NCBI GenBank assembly: GCA_041781135.1 | Contig: JBHAZV010000026.1 | Location: forward strand, 62,001-126,000 | DNA from: JAUMXJ01 sp041781135 | GTDB lineage: Bacteria; Bacillota; Clostridia; Peptostreptococcales; Acidaminobacteraceae | DNA length: 64,000 bases | Direction of reading: 5' to 3' | Shown: piece by piece, positions 17,667 through 26,614 of the stretch | Numbering within the stretch: position 1 is the first letter of the stretch | How the letters are laid out: the number at the start of each line of letters is the position of its first letter | The notes under the pieces: generated by a model | Seen by the model: the letters and a program-made list of their open reading frames with translations, nothing else | Told to the model about the DNA's origin: nothing | Databases searched by the model: none | Program-made: the position numbers and the translations under genes

Positions 17667-18568
17667 CAGAAAGATATTATTCGCTGAGCTCTTACCTAAA
17701 GCGGCGGTTTGGAGGCAGGCTTGTAAAGCTTTCGATCGACGGTGGCTTTGGCTGTCCGAACAGGGAAGGGGGCAGAGAGGGCTGTCTGTTTTGTTCTGAA
17801 GGCGGCAGCGGCGAGTTTGCTGCACAAGGCACATCGGTGAGCAGTCAGCTTTTGCGCCAGACCGAGATGCTTCGGCACAAAAAAACTGCGGATTTTGCGG
17901 GATATATAGCATATTTTCAAAGCTATACAAATACTTATGCGCCTGTCGAAGCTTTGAGGGCGATGTTTTTTGAAGCAATTGCTTTCCGGAATGTTAAAGT
18001 GCTTTCGGTAGCGACGCGGGCAGATTGCATATCCGAAGATGCATACTTGCTGCTCGCCGAACTGAACAAACAAGTCGAAGTGTGGGTTGAAATCGGTTTG
18101 CAGACGGTTAACGAGCATACGAGAAATAGCATGAATATAGGTTGCGAGCTGTCTGCTTTGGAAGAGTGCGTAAGCAAGCTTCACGCGCTCGGGATAAGGA
18201 CGATTTTGCATGTAATTTTCGGGCTTCCGCACGAGACTGAGGCGGATTTCAAAAATACAATTGATTATGTAAATCGTTTAAGACCGTTTGGAATAAAGAT
18301 TCACAGTCTGTATATACAAAAGGACGCGCCGCTGTACAAGCACTATATTCGCGGAGATTTCCGGATGCTCACAAAAGAAGAGTATATTTCTGCGCTCGTA
18401 TCGGCAATTGCCGCACTTGACCCTGGCATAGTCGTTCACAGGCTGACAGGCGACGGAGACAAACGCGTACTTGCGGCTCCCGAATGGTCAAAGGACAAGA
18501 TAAGCGTTCTTGGAGAACTTGTCAAATCTCTCAAGGCCGCAGGGGTATACCAGGGCAGCGAAAAATAA
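17663..18568 (+). CDS. Radical SAM protein of the YtqA/YhcC (TIGR01212) type
   Basis: 301 residues from a TTG start behind GGTGGGAGAC. The iron-sulfur cluster motif is spread as in this family: CPNREGGREGCLFC near residue 32, giving C-x(7 or more)-C-x2-C. Later segments AYFQSYTNTYAPVEALR, VEIGLQTVNEHT and HVIFGLPHETEADF are typical of the family. The biochemical function of YtqA/YhcC proteins is not established; tRNA or cofactor modification is often suspected. It stands alone between the flavoprotein and alaS. Confidence 0.85.
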   Translation: MTERYYSLSSYLKRRFGGRLVKLSIDGGFGCPNREGGREGCLFCSEGGSGEFAAQGTSVSSQLLRQTEMLRHKKTADFAGYIAYFQSYTNTYAPVEALRAMFFEAIAFRNVKVLSVATRADCISEDAYLLLAELNKQVEVWVEIGLQTVNEHTRNSMNIGCELSALEECVSKLHALGIRTILHVIFGLPHETEADFKNTIDYVNRLRPFGIKIHSLYIQKDAPLYKHYIRGDFRMLTKEEYISALVSAIAALDPGIVVHRLTGDGDKRVLAAPEWSKDKISVLGELVKSLKAAGVYQGSEK

Positions 18569-18599
18569 GAGATTAGCAGTTGTGGCGAACGCTTGTTTG

Positions 18600-18608
18600 T
18601 GGTAAAAT
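18600..18608 (+). promoter_or_regulatory. Promoter of the alaS operon
   Basis: TGGTAAAAT is an extended -10; TTGTGG at 18580-18585 lies exactly 17 bases upstream as a partial -35. Start is predicted near 18615, giving a leader of about 13 bases. That is too short for a T-box. Confidence 0.55.
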
Positions 18609-18627
18609 TATCTAACTTGGAGGCACT

Positions 18628-21141
18628 ATGCGCAAATTGGGCTTAAACGAACTCAGAAGGGAGTTTTTAGATTTTTTCAGTTCAAAGGAACATTATGTTG
18701 CGGAGTCGTATTCGCTTATACCGGATGACGATCCCAGCATTTTGCTTGTCAATGCCGGTATGCAGCCGCTTAAAAAGTATTTTACGGGAGCTGCCGAACC
18801 GCCAAAACGCAGGATGGCTACCTGCCAAAAGTGTTTTAGAACCGTAGATATAGACAATGTAGGCTACACCGCAAGGCATGCGACAATGTTTGAAATGCTC
18901 GGCAATTTTTCTTTTGGCGATTACTTCAAAAAGGAAACTCTGGCATGGGGATGGGAATTTTTGACAAAGGCGCTCGAAATAGACGAAAGCCTGCTCTGGC
19001 CATCGGTTTATCTTGAAGATGACGAGGCTTTTGAAATATGGAATAAGCAGATAGGCGTTCCGGCTGAAAAAATAACCAAATTAGGCAAAGATGATAATTT
19101 TTGGGAAATTGGCACCGGGCCTTGCGGGCCATGCTCAGAGATATATTACGACAGGGGCGCAAAGCACGGCTGCGGTTCTTCTGACTGCCGTCCGGGCTGC
19201 GATTGCGACAGATTCACCGAAATATGGAATCATGTATTTTCGGAATTTGACAGGCAGGAGGACGGTTCGTATCTTCAGCTCAAACAGAAGAACATAGATA
19301 CAGGAATGGGGCTCGAACGCCTTGCGCTCGTAGTGCAGGATGTGAACTCAATCTTTGAGATAGATACAATCAAGAGTATTTATGACGCAATTTTGAAAGC
19401 GTCATCAAACAAAAATGAGGTTTCGGCAAAGATTGTTACAGATCACATCAAATCCACTGTTTTTTTGGTGGCTGATGGTGTAAACCCTTCGAACGAGGGT
19501 CGCGGCTACGTACTCAGGCGAGTTTTCCGAAAGGCTACACGCCACGCCATGAAGCTCGGAATGCAGAGGGAAGATTTTATTTCGCTGGTAGATGAGGTTA
19601 TAAATCAATATGGCGGAGCTTATGAAAATCTTTCAAAAAGGCGGGATTTTATCCGCAAAGTCGTAGAAGCCGAATATGACCGGTTTATTCAGACATTGTC
19701 TTCGGGCATGGCAATACTCGAAAAATGGATGGAATCCGGCGAAATCAGCGGAGAACAGGTTTTTATGCTGTATGACACCTACGGATTCCCGCTTGAGCTC
19801 ACAAAGGAAATTCTTGCAGAAAAGGGCATTGCTTTTGATGAATCCGATTTTAACGTGCGTATGGAGCAGCAGAAAAATTTGGCTCGCGAGGCTACAAAAA
19901 CACTTGGATGGGAGACCGAAGAAGTACAGGTAAATACCGAGTTTCAGGGCTATACGGAGCATACTGTCCGCACGGAGCTGGCGCACATCGACAGCCAGGA
20001 ATTTGCGCTTAAAGCTACGCCGTTCTATGCGGAGAGCGGCGGTCAGATTTATGATACCGGCGTAGTTGCTGCAGAGGATGGATCGTTTGAACTTAAAGTG
20101 GTTTCTGTCAGAAAAAACGGCGCAGGTACGATAATGCACCTGTATGAGGCCGTGCGAGGCACTGCAAAGGTTGGGGTTCCTGTTTTGGCAAGCATCGACT
20201 ACGAGCGCAGACTGAATATTATGCGAAACCACAGCGCTACGCATCTACTGCATGCGGCTCTGCGCAAAACGCTCGGAGAGCACGTGACACAGGCAGGCTC
20301 TCTTGTAACGGAGGAAAAGCTTAGATTTGACTTTACGCATTTTGAAGCATTGGGTTCCGGAGTTATTTCAGAGGTAGAGGATTTAGTCAACAAAATGATA
20401 CTCTTCCCCGCAGATATTAAAATAGAAAATATGAGCCGCGATGCCGCTGTCGCTGCTGGCGCGATGGCTTTGTTCGGTGAAAAATACGGCGATATCGTCA
20501 GGGTTGTAAAGATGGGAGATTATTCCACTGAATTATGCGGCGGGACGCACTTAAAATCCACTTCCGAGATAGGTCTTTTTAAGATTGTCAGCGAAGGAGG
20601 GATTGCTGCCGGAATACGCCGAATAGAGGCAATAACCGGAGCTGCGGTTCTTAGGCAGCTAAACGAAGATTCAAAACTGATCGCAGAGTTGGAATACGCT
20701 CTGAAATCAAAAAAAGAATCGCTTTTGGCAAGAGCGGAGGCGCAGCAGGCGAGTATAAAGGCGCTTACAAAAGAAAATGAGGCGCTTAAGCAACGGCTGC
20801 TGTCTCAATCCGACGAATCTGAAAAAATTGGCAGGTTCAATCTTTATATCAAGCAGGCAGGCGGGGTAGATGCAAAGTCTTTGAGGGCGCTTGGCGATGG
20901 AATAATCGATAAGGATGCGGATTCGGTGTATATTGCGCACAGCGACGGAGCGCTCGTCGTTATGGCTGCAAAGCACAGTGTTGATGCGGGAGTTAATGCA
21001 GGAAATATCGTAAAAATGATATCCGAAAAGCTTGGAGGCGGCGGAGGCGGCAGGGCAAACCTGGCGCAGGCAAGCATCAAAAATACAGAAAAGCTTACGG
21101 AAGTATTGCAAGAAGTAAAAATATATTTAGGAGGATTATAA
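18628..21141 (+). CDS. alaS: Alanine--tRNA ligase
   Basis: 837 residues, slightly shorter than E. coli AlaS (876). Class II catalytic domain at the N-terminus (RKYFTGAAEPPKRRMATCQKCFR; GTGPCGPCSEIYYD), editing domain with HSATHLLHAAL near residue 535 and CGGTHLKSTSEIG near residue 640, and a C-terminal glycine-rich C-Ala region. It also has a small Cys-rich insertion (GCGSSDCRPGCDCD). It charges tRNA-Ala and removes mis-attached serine. ATG follows TTGGAGGCAC. The stop overlaps ireB by one base, heading the conserved alaS-ireB-ruvX order. Confidence 0.97.
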   Translation: MRKLGLNELRREFLDFFSSKEHYVAESYSLIPDDDPSILLVNAGMQPLKKYFTGAAEPPKRRMATCQKCFRTVDIDNVGYTARHATMFEMLGNFSFGDYFKKETLAWGWEFLTKALEIDESLLWPSVYLEDDEAFEIWNKQIGVPAEKITKLGKDDNFWEIGTGPCGPCSEIYYDRGAKHGCGSSDCRPGCDCDRFTEIWNHVFSEFDRQEDGSYLQLKQKNIDTGMGLERLALVVQDVNSIFEIDTIKSIYDAILKASSNKNEVSAKIVTDHIKSTVFLVADGVNPSNEGRGYVLRRVFRKATRHAMKLGMQREDFISLVDEVINQYGGAYENLSKRRDFIRKVVEAEYDRFIQTLSSGMAILEKWMESGEISGEQVFMLYDTYGFPLELTKEILAEKGIAFDESDFNVRMEQQKNLAREATKTLGWETEEVQVNTEFQGYTEHTVRTELAHIDSQEFALKATPFYAESGGQIYDTGVVAAEDGSFELKVVSVRKNGAGTIMHLYEAVRGTAKVGVPVLASIDYERRLNIMRNHSATHLLHAALRKTLGEHVTQAGSLVTEEKLRFDFTHFEALGSGVISEVEDLVNKMILFPADIKIENMSRDAAVAAGAMALFGEKYGDIVRVVKMGDYSTELCGGTHLKSTSEIGLFKIVSEGGIAAGIRRIEAITGAAVLRQLNEDSKLIAELEYALKSKKESLLARAEAQQASIKALTKENEALKQRLLSQSDESEKIGRFNLYIKQAGGVDAKSLRALGDGIIDKDADSVYIAHSDGALVVMAAKHSVDAGVNAGNIVKMISEKLGGGGGGRANLAQASIKNTEKLTEVLQEVKIYLGGL

Positions 21142-21401
21142 TGGCGAGCAAAGATACCATTGCTTTTAAGGCTTTAGGCAGCCTCAGTAATCAGGAAAAG
21201 GCCGACATACTGGTCTATGTTCACACTGCGCTAAAGGAAAAGGGTTATGATGCGGTCAACCAACTCATTGGCTACTTGATTTCAGGCGATCCGACCTATA
21301 TTACAACCTACAAGGATGCTCGAAATCAGATTAAGAAGCTCGAACGTGACGACATACTCGAACTTTTGATTAACTCTTATTTCGAAAAGGAAACGAAATA
21401 G
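21141..21401 (+). CDS. ireB: IreB-family regulatory phosphoprotein
   Basis: 86 residues, full length for the IreB/YrzL (DUF965) family; KALGSLSNQEKADILVYVHTALKEKGYDAVNQLIGY and the SGDPTYIT segment are highly characteristic. In enterococci IreB is a substrate of the PASTA kinase IreK and affects cephalosporin resistance; the N-terminal Thr residues may be the phosphorylation sites. The gene sits between alaS and ruvX as in many Bacillota, joined to both by one-base overlaps. Confidence 0.93.
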   Translation: MASKDTIAFKALGSLSNQEKADILVYVHTALKEKGYDAVNQLIGYLISGDPTYITTYKDARNQIKKLERDDILELLINSYFEKETK

Positions 21402-21835
21402 TGAAGATTATGGCGCTCGACTATGGCGAGAAATATATCGGCATAGCGGTGAACGAGCCACTTTTTAATACCGTACACGGGCGCGATACTCTCGTCAGGA
21501 AAAACCTTGCATCCGACATCTCATATATTCTGGAGCAGATCTCTAATGAGGATGTGGGGCTGCTTCTTGTCGGTCTTCCGCTGAATGAGGATGGCGAAGA
21601 GACGGCGACGAGCGCGAAGGTTCGCAGCTTTGTGCGAAATATTCAGAAAAAAATGCACTATTCATCGAGGAATCACAAAAAAGTCGAGATCAGATTTTGG
21701 AACGAAAGATATACCACGCAGGATGCAGATCTGATTTTGGAAGAAAAGCAAATACCGCGCAGCGAACGCAAAAAATACATAGATAAAATTGCGGCAATTC
21801 TGCTGCTCGAAGATTACTTGGCAGCGAGGAAATGA
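21401..21835 (+). CDS. ruvX: RuvX/YqgF-type Holliday junction resolvase-like nuclease
   Basis: 144 residues from a GTG that overlaps the ireB stop by one base. RNase-H-like fold: MALDYGEKYIGIAV at the N-terminus with the first catalytic Asp, LLVGLPLNEDGEE near residue 65, and WNERYTTQDAD near residue 108. YqgF proteins are needed for 16S rRNA 5' maturation in E. coli and resemble junction resolvases. Standard neighbour of ireB. Confidence 0.92.
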   Translation: MKIMALDYGEKYIGIAVNEPLFNTVHGRDTLVRKNLASDISYILEQISNEDVGLLLVGLPLNEDGEETATSAKVRSFVRNIQKKMHYSSRNHKKVEIRFWNERYTTQDADLILEEKQIPRSERKKYIDKIAAILLLEDYLAARK

Positions 21836-21839
21836 AAAT

Positions 21840-22109
21840 ATGAACCGAGAAAATGATAATATAGAATTAGATGATAATATTGAATCAGACGATATTGTTT
21901 ATTTGCAAGACGATGATGGCAAGGAGACGCCGTTTGTTGTGATTGCTACGCTCAAACTTGACGACACAGATTACGCGCTGCTTTCCGAGCAGGATAATTT
22001 GGATGAAGTGATGGTATTTAGACTCGTGGAGCAAGATGGCGAAATCATATTTGAAGGCGTCGACGATGACGAGGAAATAGACGAAGTCTTTTTGGCTATT
22101 AGCGAATAG
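21840..22109 (+). CDS. DUF1292 family protein (YrzB-like)
   Basis: 89 residues from ATG 21840; the longer frame from 21789 would overlap ruvX by 47 bases and is unlikely. Very acidic, with the DUF1292 core DDDGKETPFVVIATLKLDDTDYALLSEQDN and a C-terminal VFRLVEQDGEIIFEGVDDDEE. Function unknown. Located as yrzB is in Bacillus, between ruvX and later genes. Confidence 0.85.
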   Translation: MNRENDNIELDDNIESDDIVYLQDDDGKETPFVVIATLKLDDTDYALLSEQDNLDEVMVFRLVEQDGEIIFEGVDDDEEIDEVFLAISE

Positions 22110-22120
22110 CAGGAGGGAAT

Positions 22121-22555
22121 ATGAACCTTGATAAATTTTTACAGATACTTAAGGAGCGCAATTTCAGGGCAACAGACCAAAGAATGCAGATTTTGCAAGT
22201 CATCGGCGAAAATTCTGACAAACATCTCTCAAATGAAGAAATACATGAACTGGTAAGAAATGTAAACCAAGACATCGGTCTTGCGACAATTTATCGCACA
22301 ACTCAGCTTTTGGCGCAGCTGGGGATACTTACGACGCTCTCGCTTGGAGACGGCAAGGAGCGTTACGAAATAAAAAAAGAAACAGAGGGACACACGCATC
22401 ATCACTTAATTTGTTCTATATGCGGCAACGTATCGGAGGTTCAGGAGGATCTGCTCGATGAACTCGAGAAAAAGGTCTTCGTTGAACATGGTTTTCATGT
22501 CCTGGATCACCAGCTCAAATTTGTGGGTGTATGCGCTGATTGCAAAGATAAATGA
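22121..22555 (+). CDS. Fur-family transcriptional repressor
   Basis: 144 residues. N-terminal winged helix (RNFRATDQRMQILQVIGEN, then GLATIYRTTQLLAQLGIL) and C-terminal dimer domain with HTHHHLICSICGNVSEV near residue 87 and VCADCKDK at the end, giving two Cys pairs for a structural zinc and the His-rich regulatory site. Whether it senses iron (Fur), peroxide (PerR) or zinc (Zur) cannot be decided from sequence. Four-base ATGA overlap with the RNase J gene suggests co-translation. Confidence 0.9.
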   Translation: MNLDKFLQILKERNFRATDQRMQILQVIGENSDKHLSNEEIHELVRNVNQDIGLATIYRTTQLLAQLGILTTLSLGDGKERYEIKKETEGHTHHHLICSICGNVSEVQEDLLDELEKKVFVEHGFHVLDHQLKFVGVCADCKDK

Positions 22556-24219
22556 AAGAAAACAAACTTAGAATAATCCCGCTCGGAGGACTTCAGGAAA
22601 TCGGAAAAAACATGACCGTCTACGAATACAAGAATGAAATAATCGTAGTCGATTGCGGGCTTGCTTTTCCGGAGGATGAATTGCTCGGAGTGGATATTGT
22701 TATTGCGGATACAACATACTTAAAACAAAATACAGAAAAAATTAAGGGGCTTTTTGTTACACATGCGCATGAGGATCATATCGGCGCTATACCTTTTTTT
22801 GTCAAAGAATTCAATGTTCCGGTGTATTCTTCAAAATTTTCGCTCGGAATAATTAAGTCAAAGCTCAGAGGCGACAAGCCGGAGATGATCGAAATTTCGC
22901 CCGGCGATAGAATAAAATTAGGTCATTTTGATGTCGAAGTCCTGAGAGTAAATCATTCGACGCCTGATGCGTTTGCGTTTGCGATACGCACTCCTGTCGG
23001 ACTTGTAATCCAGACCGGCGATTTCAAAATAGACCACAGCCCGATAGACGGCAAAAAAATGGATCTCACGAGGTTTGCGGAGCTCGGCAGAGAAGGGGTT
23101 GCTCTCTTGCTCTCTGACAGCACAAACGCGGTAAAAGATGGCTATACAATGTCGGAAAGCTTGGTGGGAGAGCGGTTCGAAACGATTTTCAGGCACGAGA
23201 ACAAATCGAGGATTATTATCGCGTCGTTTGCATCAAATGTACACAGAATTCAGCAAATAATAAACACGGCGGTTCGATATGGCAGAAAGGTTGCATTTGC
23301 GGGAAAGGGCATGATAAACACGAGCAAAGTCGCAATGACGCTGGGCTATCTGCACGCGCCTGAAAACTCCATAATTTCTGTTAACGACATAGATCATTAC
23401 CCGGACAACGAGCTCGTGGTCGTTACAACCGGCACGCAGGGGGAGCCGCTTAGCGCTCTATCTAGGATCGCAAATAATGAGCACAAAAATGTTTTTATCA
23501 GAACAGGCGATCTTGTCATATTCTCGTCGACGGCGATAACAGGCAACGAAAGATCCGTATACACGCTTATAAACCTGCTTATGAGGCTCGGTGCGCGCGT
23601 CATATACGAAGCTCTTGAAGAAGTTCATGTCTCGGGGCACGCAAAGAAGGAAGAGCTTAAAATAATGTTAAGCCTTACAAAGCCAAAGTATTTTATGCCT
23701 GTACACGGAGAATTCATACATCTTGACAGGCATAGAGAGATAGCGATGAACCTTGGAATCCCCGACGAAAATATATTTGTTATGGAAAACGGTTCAGTGC
23801 TGGAGCTGACTAAAAAGGCTGCAAGGATTGCCGAATCTGTCGAGGCGGGCAGGATTTTTATAGACGGCAGAGGCACCAGCGATATCGACACAACAGTTAT
23901 CAGAGAAAGAAAATATCTTTCGGAAGATGGTCTGCTGGTTATTTCCATGGGCGTAGCAAAGGATAACGGCGAAGTTGTCACAAGCCCTCAGATAACAACG
24001 CGAGGTTTCCTTTTTCCGATCGATCACGACGAAGCCAAGGAAGAAATTAAAATAAAAATCGAAGAAGAGCTGATGCGTTATTCGCCTAAGAGTTCAAGAG
24101 ATACCCATCATTTGAGGATTTTTTTGAAGGAAAGCGTTCAAAATATGGTATATAAGCGCTTCCGAAAATCCCCGATGGTGATAGTACTGACCGTCGAGGT
24201 GGATTTTGGCGATGAATAG
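22552..24219 (+). CDS. rnj: Ribonuclease J
   Basis: 555 residues, full length. Metallo-beta-lactamase core with THAHEDHIGAIP near residue 72 (two-zinc site), later QTGDFKID and DSTNA segments, the beta-CASP domain (SFASNVHRIQQI; VVTTGTQGEP; VHVSGHA) and the C-terminal RNase J domain. It has 5'-3' exonuclease and endonuclease activity in mRNA decay and rRNA maturation. Only one copy is in the window, so RnjA versus RnjB is not assigned. Its last bases overlap the fusion gene by 8. Confidence 0.93.
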   Translation: MKENKLRIIPLGGLQEIGKNMTVYEYKNEIIVVDCGLAFPEDELLGVDIVIADTTYLKQNTEKIKGLFVTHAHEDHIGAIPFFVKEFNVPVYSSKFSLGIIKSKLRGDKPEMIEISPGDRIKLGHFDVEVLRVNHSTPDAFAFAIRTPVGLVIQTGDFKIDHSPIDGKKMDLTRFAELGREGVALLLSDSTNAVKDGYTMSESLVGERFETIFRHENKSRIIIASFASNVHRIQQIINTAVRYGRKVAFAGKGMINTSKVAMTLGYLHAPENSIISVNDIDHYPDNELVVVTTGTQGEPLSALSRIANNEHKNVFIRTGDLVIFSSTAITGNERSVYTLINLLMRLGARVIYEALEEVHVSGHAKKEELKIMLSLTKPKYFMPVHGEFIHLDRHREIAMNLGIPDENIFVMENGSVLELTKKAARIAESVEAGRIFIDGRGTSDIDTTVIRERKYLSEDGLLVISMGVAKDNGEVVTSPQITTRGFLFPIDHDEAKEEIKIKIEEELMRYSPKSSRDTHHLRIFLKESVQNMVYKRFRKSPMVIVLTVEVDFGDE

Positions 24220-25984
24220 TGAAGACGCAAGGGTTCCGGAATCCATACGGGGCAGTGCGCTGGACAGCCTGTTAGGCGCAGTGCGAAGCAGGTTAAACCA
24301 ATCGCTCAGGATTATCGAAATCGGCACGGCCTGCGGCTATTCTGCAATTCGGATCGCACAATTGGACGACAGGATAAAAATTGTAACAATAGAACTGAAT
24401 GCGGAGCGGAGCTTGGCAGCGCACGAAAATATAAAAAAAGCCGGACTGTCGGAAAGGATCGAGCTTGTCAATGCAGATGCCTGCGAATACCTGAAGCAGC
24501 TGGACGACGATTCTTTTGATATAGCATTTTTAGATGGGCCAAAGGCGCAGTATTCTAAGCATTTTTTGGAATTAAAGCGCATAGTGGTCAATGAAGGTCT
24601 TATACTTATAGACAATGTAAATTTTGATAGAAATGACAAAAAATACAAAACTATCAACAAAAGAATGGCGCTATTTCGAGAAGAGCTTGCGGAGTTGGGG
24701 GCGGCGGTAGATATGGAGAGCGGATTTGCAGAGGTTAGAAATATAAAGAATTCGGCGCAAAGAGTCGAATTGCTGGCGCCGGCGGGCGATCTTGAAAAAT
24801 TGCGGTATGCAGTCGTTTATGGCGCTGATGCCGTCTACATAGGCGGCGAATTTTTCGGGCTGCGCTCCGCTGCAAAAAATTTTTCGCGGAACGAGATGGC
24901 ACAGGGGATTGAATTTGCGCACAGCAAAGGATGCAAGGTCTATCTGGCAATGAATATTGTGCCGCACGAAGGCGATATAGAGGCGCTGCCCGCGTATCTC
25001 GATGAAATAGCAGATCTTGAAATAGATGCGTTCATTGTCTCCGACCCGGGCACAATGCTCGAAATAAAAAAGAAAATACCAGGTGCGGAGATACATTTAA
25101 GCACCCAGGCAAACACTACAAATTCGGCAAGCGCCGAGTTTTGGCGATCATTTGGAGTCAGCCGCATTGTTCTTGCCCGAGAGCTCAGCTTTGAAGAGAT
25201 CTCGGCGATTACGCGCCGCACAAAAGACATGGAATTTGAAGTATTTGTTCATGGCGCAATGTGCATATCGCATTCAGGAAGGTGTATGCTGAGCAACTAT
25301 CTCACCGGACGCGACTCCAACAGAGGGGATTGCGCGCAGCCGTGCAGATGGAGTTATTCACTTCACGAGCAAAATCGCGAAGGCGAATATTTTCCGATAG
25401 AACAGGATAACACCGGCACATACATCATGAATTCAAGAGATCTGTGTATGATAGAGCATATTCCGGAATTGATCGGCAGCGGCGTATGTTCCCTGAAAAT
25501 TGAGGGCAGAATGAAGACGCCGTACTATGTCGCTTCCGTAGTTAGAGTTTACAGGGAAGCCCTCGACAGATATTTCGCTTCCCCCGAAAAGTACGTCTAC
25601 GATCCAAAGTGGCTCGAAGAACTTAAAAAGACGAGCAACAGGGGCTTTACGACAGGATTTTACGAAAGAAAGGCGGATGCTTCAGCTCAGAATTATGAGA
25701 GCGCAGCGTATTCGAGAGAGTATGATTTTGTAGGGGTCGTGATTTCATACGATGAAAAATCGGGTCTTGCAGAGGTCGAGCAGCGGAACAACTTTGCCGT
25801 TGGTGCTAAAATAGAAGTAATAGGGCCTGATTATTTCAGCATGAGTTTTGTAGTCGACGAGATGTATGACGGAGAGATGAATCCGATAGATGTGGCGCGC
25901 CATGCCCAGATGAAGCTATATATCAAAGTCAATGAACCGCTGAAGCCCTACTATATTCTCAGGACTCAAAAAAAGTCATTATGA
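24212..25984 (+). CDS. TrmR-like methyltransferase fused to U32-family (TrhP-like) protein
   Basis: 590 residues in one uninterrupted frame. Residues about 1-180 are a SAM-dependent O-methyltransferase (RIIEIGTACGYSAIRIAQL; IAFLDGPKAQY; ILIDNV) resembling TrmR/YrrM, lacking roughly 30 N-terminal residues. From about 185 (VELLAPAGDLEKLRYAV) onward is a complete U32 domain with the signature EVFVHGAMCISHSGRCMLS and later CAQPCRW. In Bacillus, TrhP hydroxylates tRNA U34 and TrmR methylates the product to 5-methoxyuridine, from adjacent genes. Here both steps appear joined. ATG 24212 follows GAGGTGG; the longer TTG 24206 is less likely. Confidence 0.85.
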   Translation: MNSEDARVPESIRGSALDSLLGAVRSRLNQSLRIIEIGTACGYSAIRIAQLDDRIKIVTIELNAERSLAAHENIKKAGLSERIELVNADACEYLKQLDDDSFDIAFLDGPKAQYSKHFLELKRIVVNEGLILIDNVNFDRNDKKYKTINKRMALFREELAELGAAVDMESGFAEVRNIKNSAQRVELLAPAGDLEKLRYAVVYGADAVYIGGEFFGLRSAAKNFSRNEMAQGIEFAHSKGCKVYLAMNIVPHEGDIEALPAYLDEIADLEIDAFIVSDPGTMLEIKKKIPGAEIHLSTQANTTNSASAEFWRSFGVSRIVLARELSFEEISAITRRTKDMEFEVFVHGAMCISHSGRCMLSNYLTGRDSNRGDCAQPCRWSYSLHEQNREGEYFPIEQDNTGTYIMNSRDLCMIEHIPELIGSGVCSLKIEGRMKTPYYVASVVRVYREALDRYFASPEKYVYDPKWLEELKKTSNRGFTTGFYERKADASAQNYESAAYSREYDFVGVVISYDEKSGLAEVEQRNNFAVGAKIEVIGPDYFSMSFVVDEMYDGEMNPIDVARHAQMKLYIKVNEPLKPYYILRTQKKSL

Positions 25985-26511
25985 AAAACGCTGTTGTAAT
26001 CGGTATGCCGCTCGCGGGCAAGAGTACCTTGCTAAAGCAGCTTTCAGAGAAATTACGGCGGAATTATGCCGGATTTCGCTGCATTATACTGGACGACGAG
26101 ATAGTAAGAAGCGAAAAGCGCCCTATTTCAGAGATATTTTTGGAATGCGGGGAGGCTCACTTTCGAAAATTGGAGGCGGCGTTATTACATGATTTTTCAA
26201 AATCGGACGGCGTAATTGTCGAAGCGGGCGGGGGAGCAGTCTGCACAGAGGCGGGTCGCGCTGCAATCAGGGGTTTCGAGAAAGTGATTTACATAAAATG
26301 CGGTCCCGATACTCTTATCAGACGCGCCGTATCGCACGAAGTTAAAATTCGGCCGCTGCTCAGTGCTGCTGCGAGTGCGCCGCAAAAAATATACGAGCTT
26401 TTTGAGCAGAGGGATCCGCTTTATAGATTGCTTGCGACTGACATCATCGAAACGGATGACTTAAACAGCTCTGATGTCCTGGAACAAGCAATTGGCGCAC
26501 TTTTCTGTTGA
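25981..26511 (+). CDS. Shikimate kinase-like protein
   Basis: 176 residues. P-loop GMPLAGKST near residue 8, DDEI near residue 37, GEAHFRKLEAALL (the substrate-binding Arg region), EAGGGAVC, RPLL in the lid and RDPLYR near the end, all in shikimate kinase order. It would phosphorylate shikimate in aromatic amino acid synthesis. No other aro gene is near, and the gene overlaps the tRNA-modification fusion by four bases (ATGA), so a different small-molecule or nucleotide substrate is possible. Confidence 0.75.
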   Translation: MKNAVVIGMPLAGKSTLLKQLSEKLRRNYAGFRCIILDDEIVRSEKRPISEIFLECGEAHFRKLEAALLHDFSKSDGVIVEAGGGAVCTEAGRAAIRGFEKVIYIKCGPDTLIRRAVSHEVKIRPLLSAAASAPQKIYELFEQRDPLYRLLATDIIETDDLNSSDVLEQAIGALFC

Positions 26512-26548
26512 TATGGTTATAGTGATATAGTAAATGATCGAACACAGA

Positions 26549-26585
26549 GCCTAATAGGTATATGAGCGAAACTTATATCATAGGC
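26549..26585 (+). other. Two-part hairpin in the yedF leader
   Basis: Outer stem GCCTA/TAGGC (26549-26553 with 26581-26585) encloses an inner stem ATATGAG/CTTATAT (one G-T pair) with a CGAAA loop. No T-run follows, so it is not a terminator. Role unknown; it lies 30 bases before yedF. Confidence 0.45.
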
Positions 26586-26614
26586 AAATACTGCACGGCA
26601 TTCGGAGGAGGTAT

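Noticed and set aside
18569..18627. T-box leader for alaS, or similar for glyQS at 37702
   Set aside because: The upstream gaps (59 and 9 bases) are too short for a T-box and contain no T-box core.
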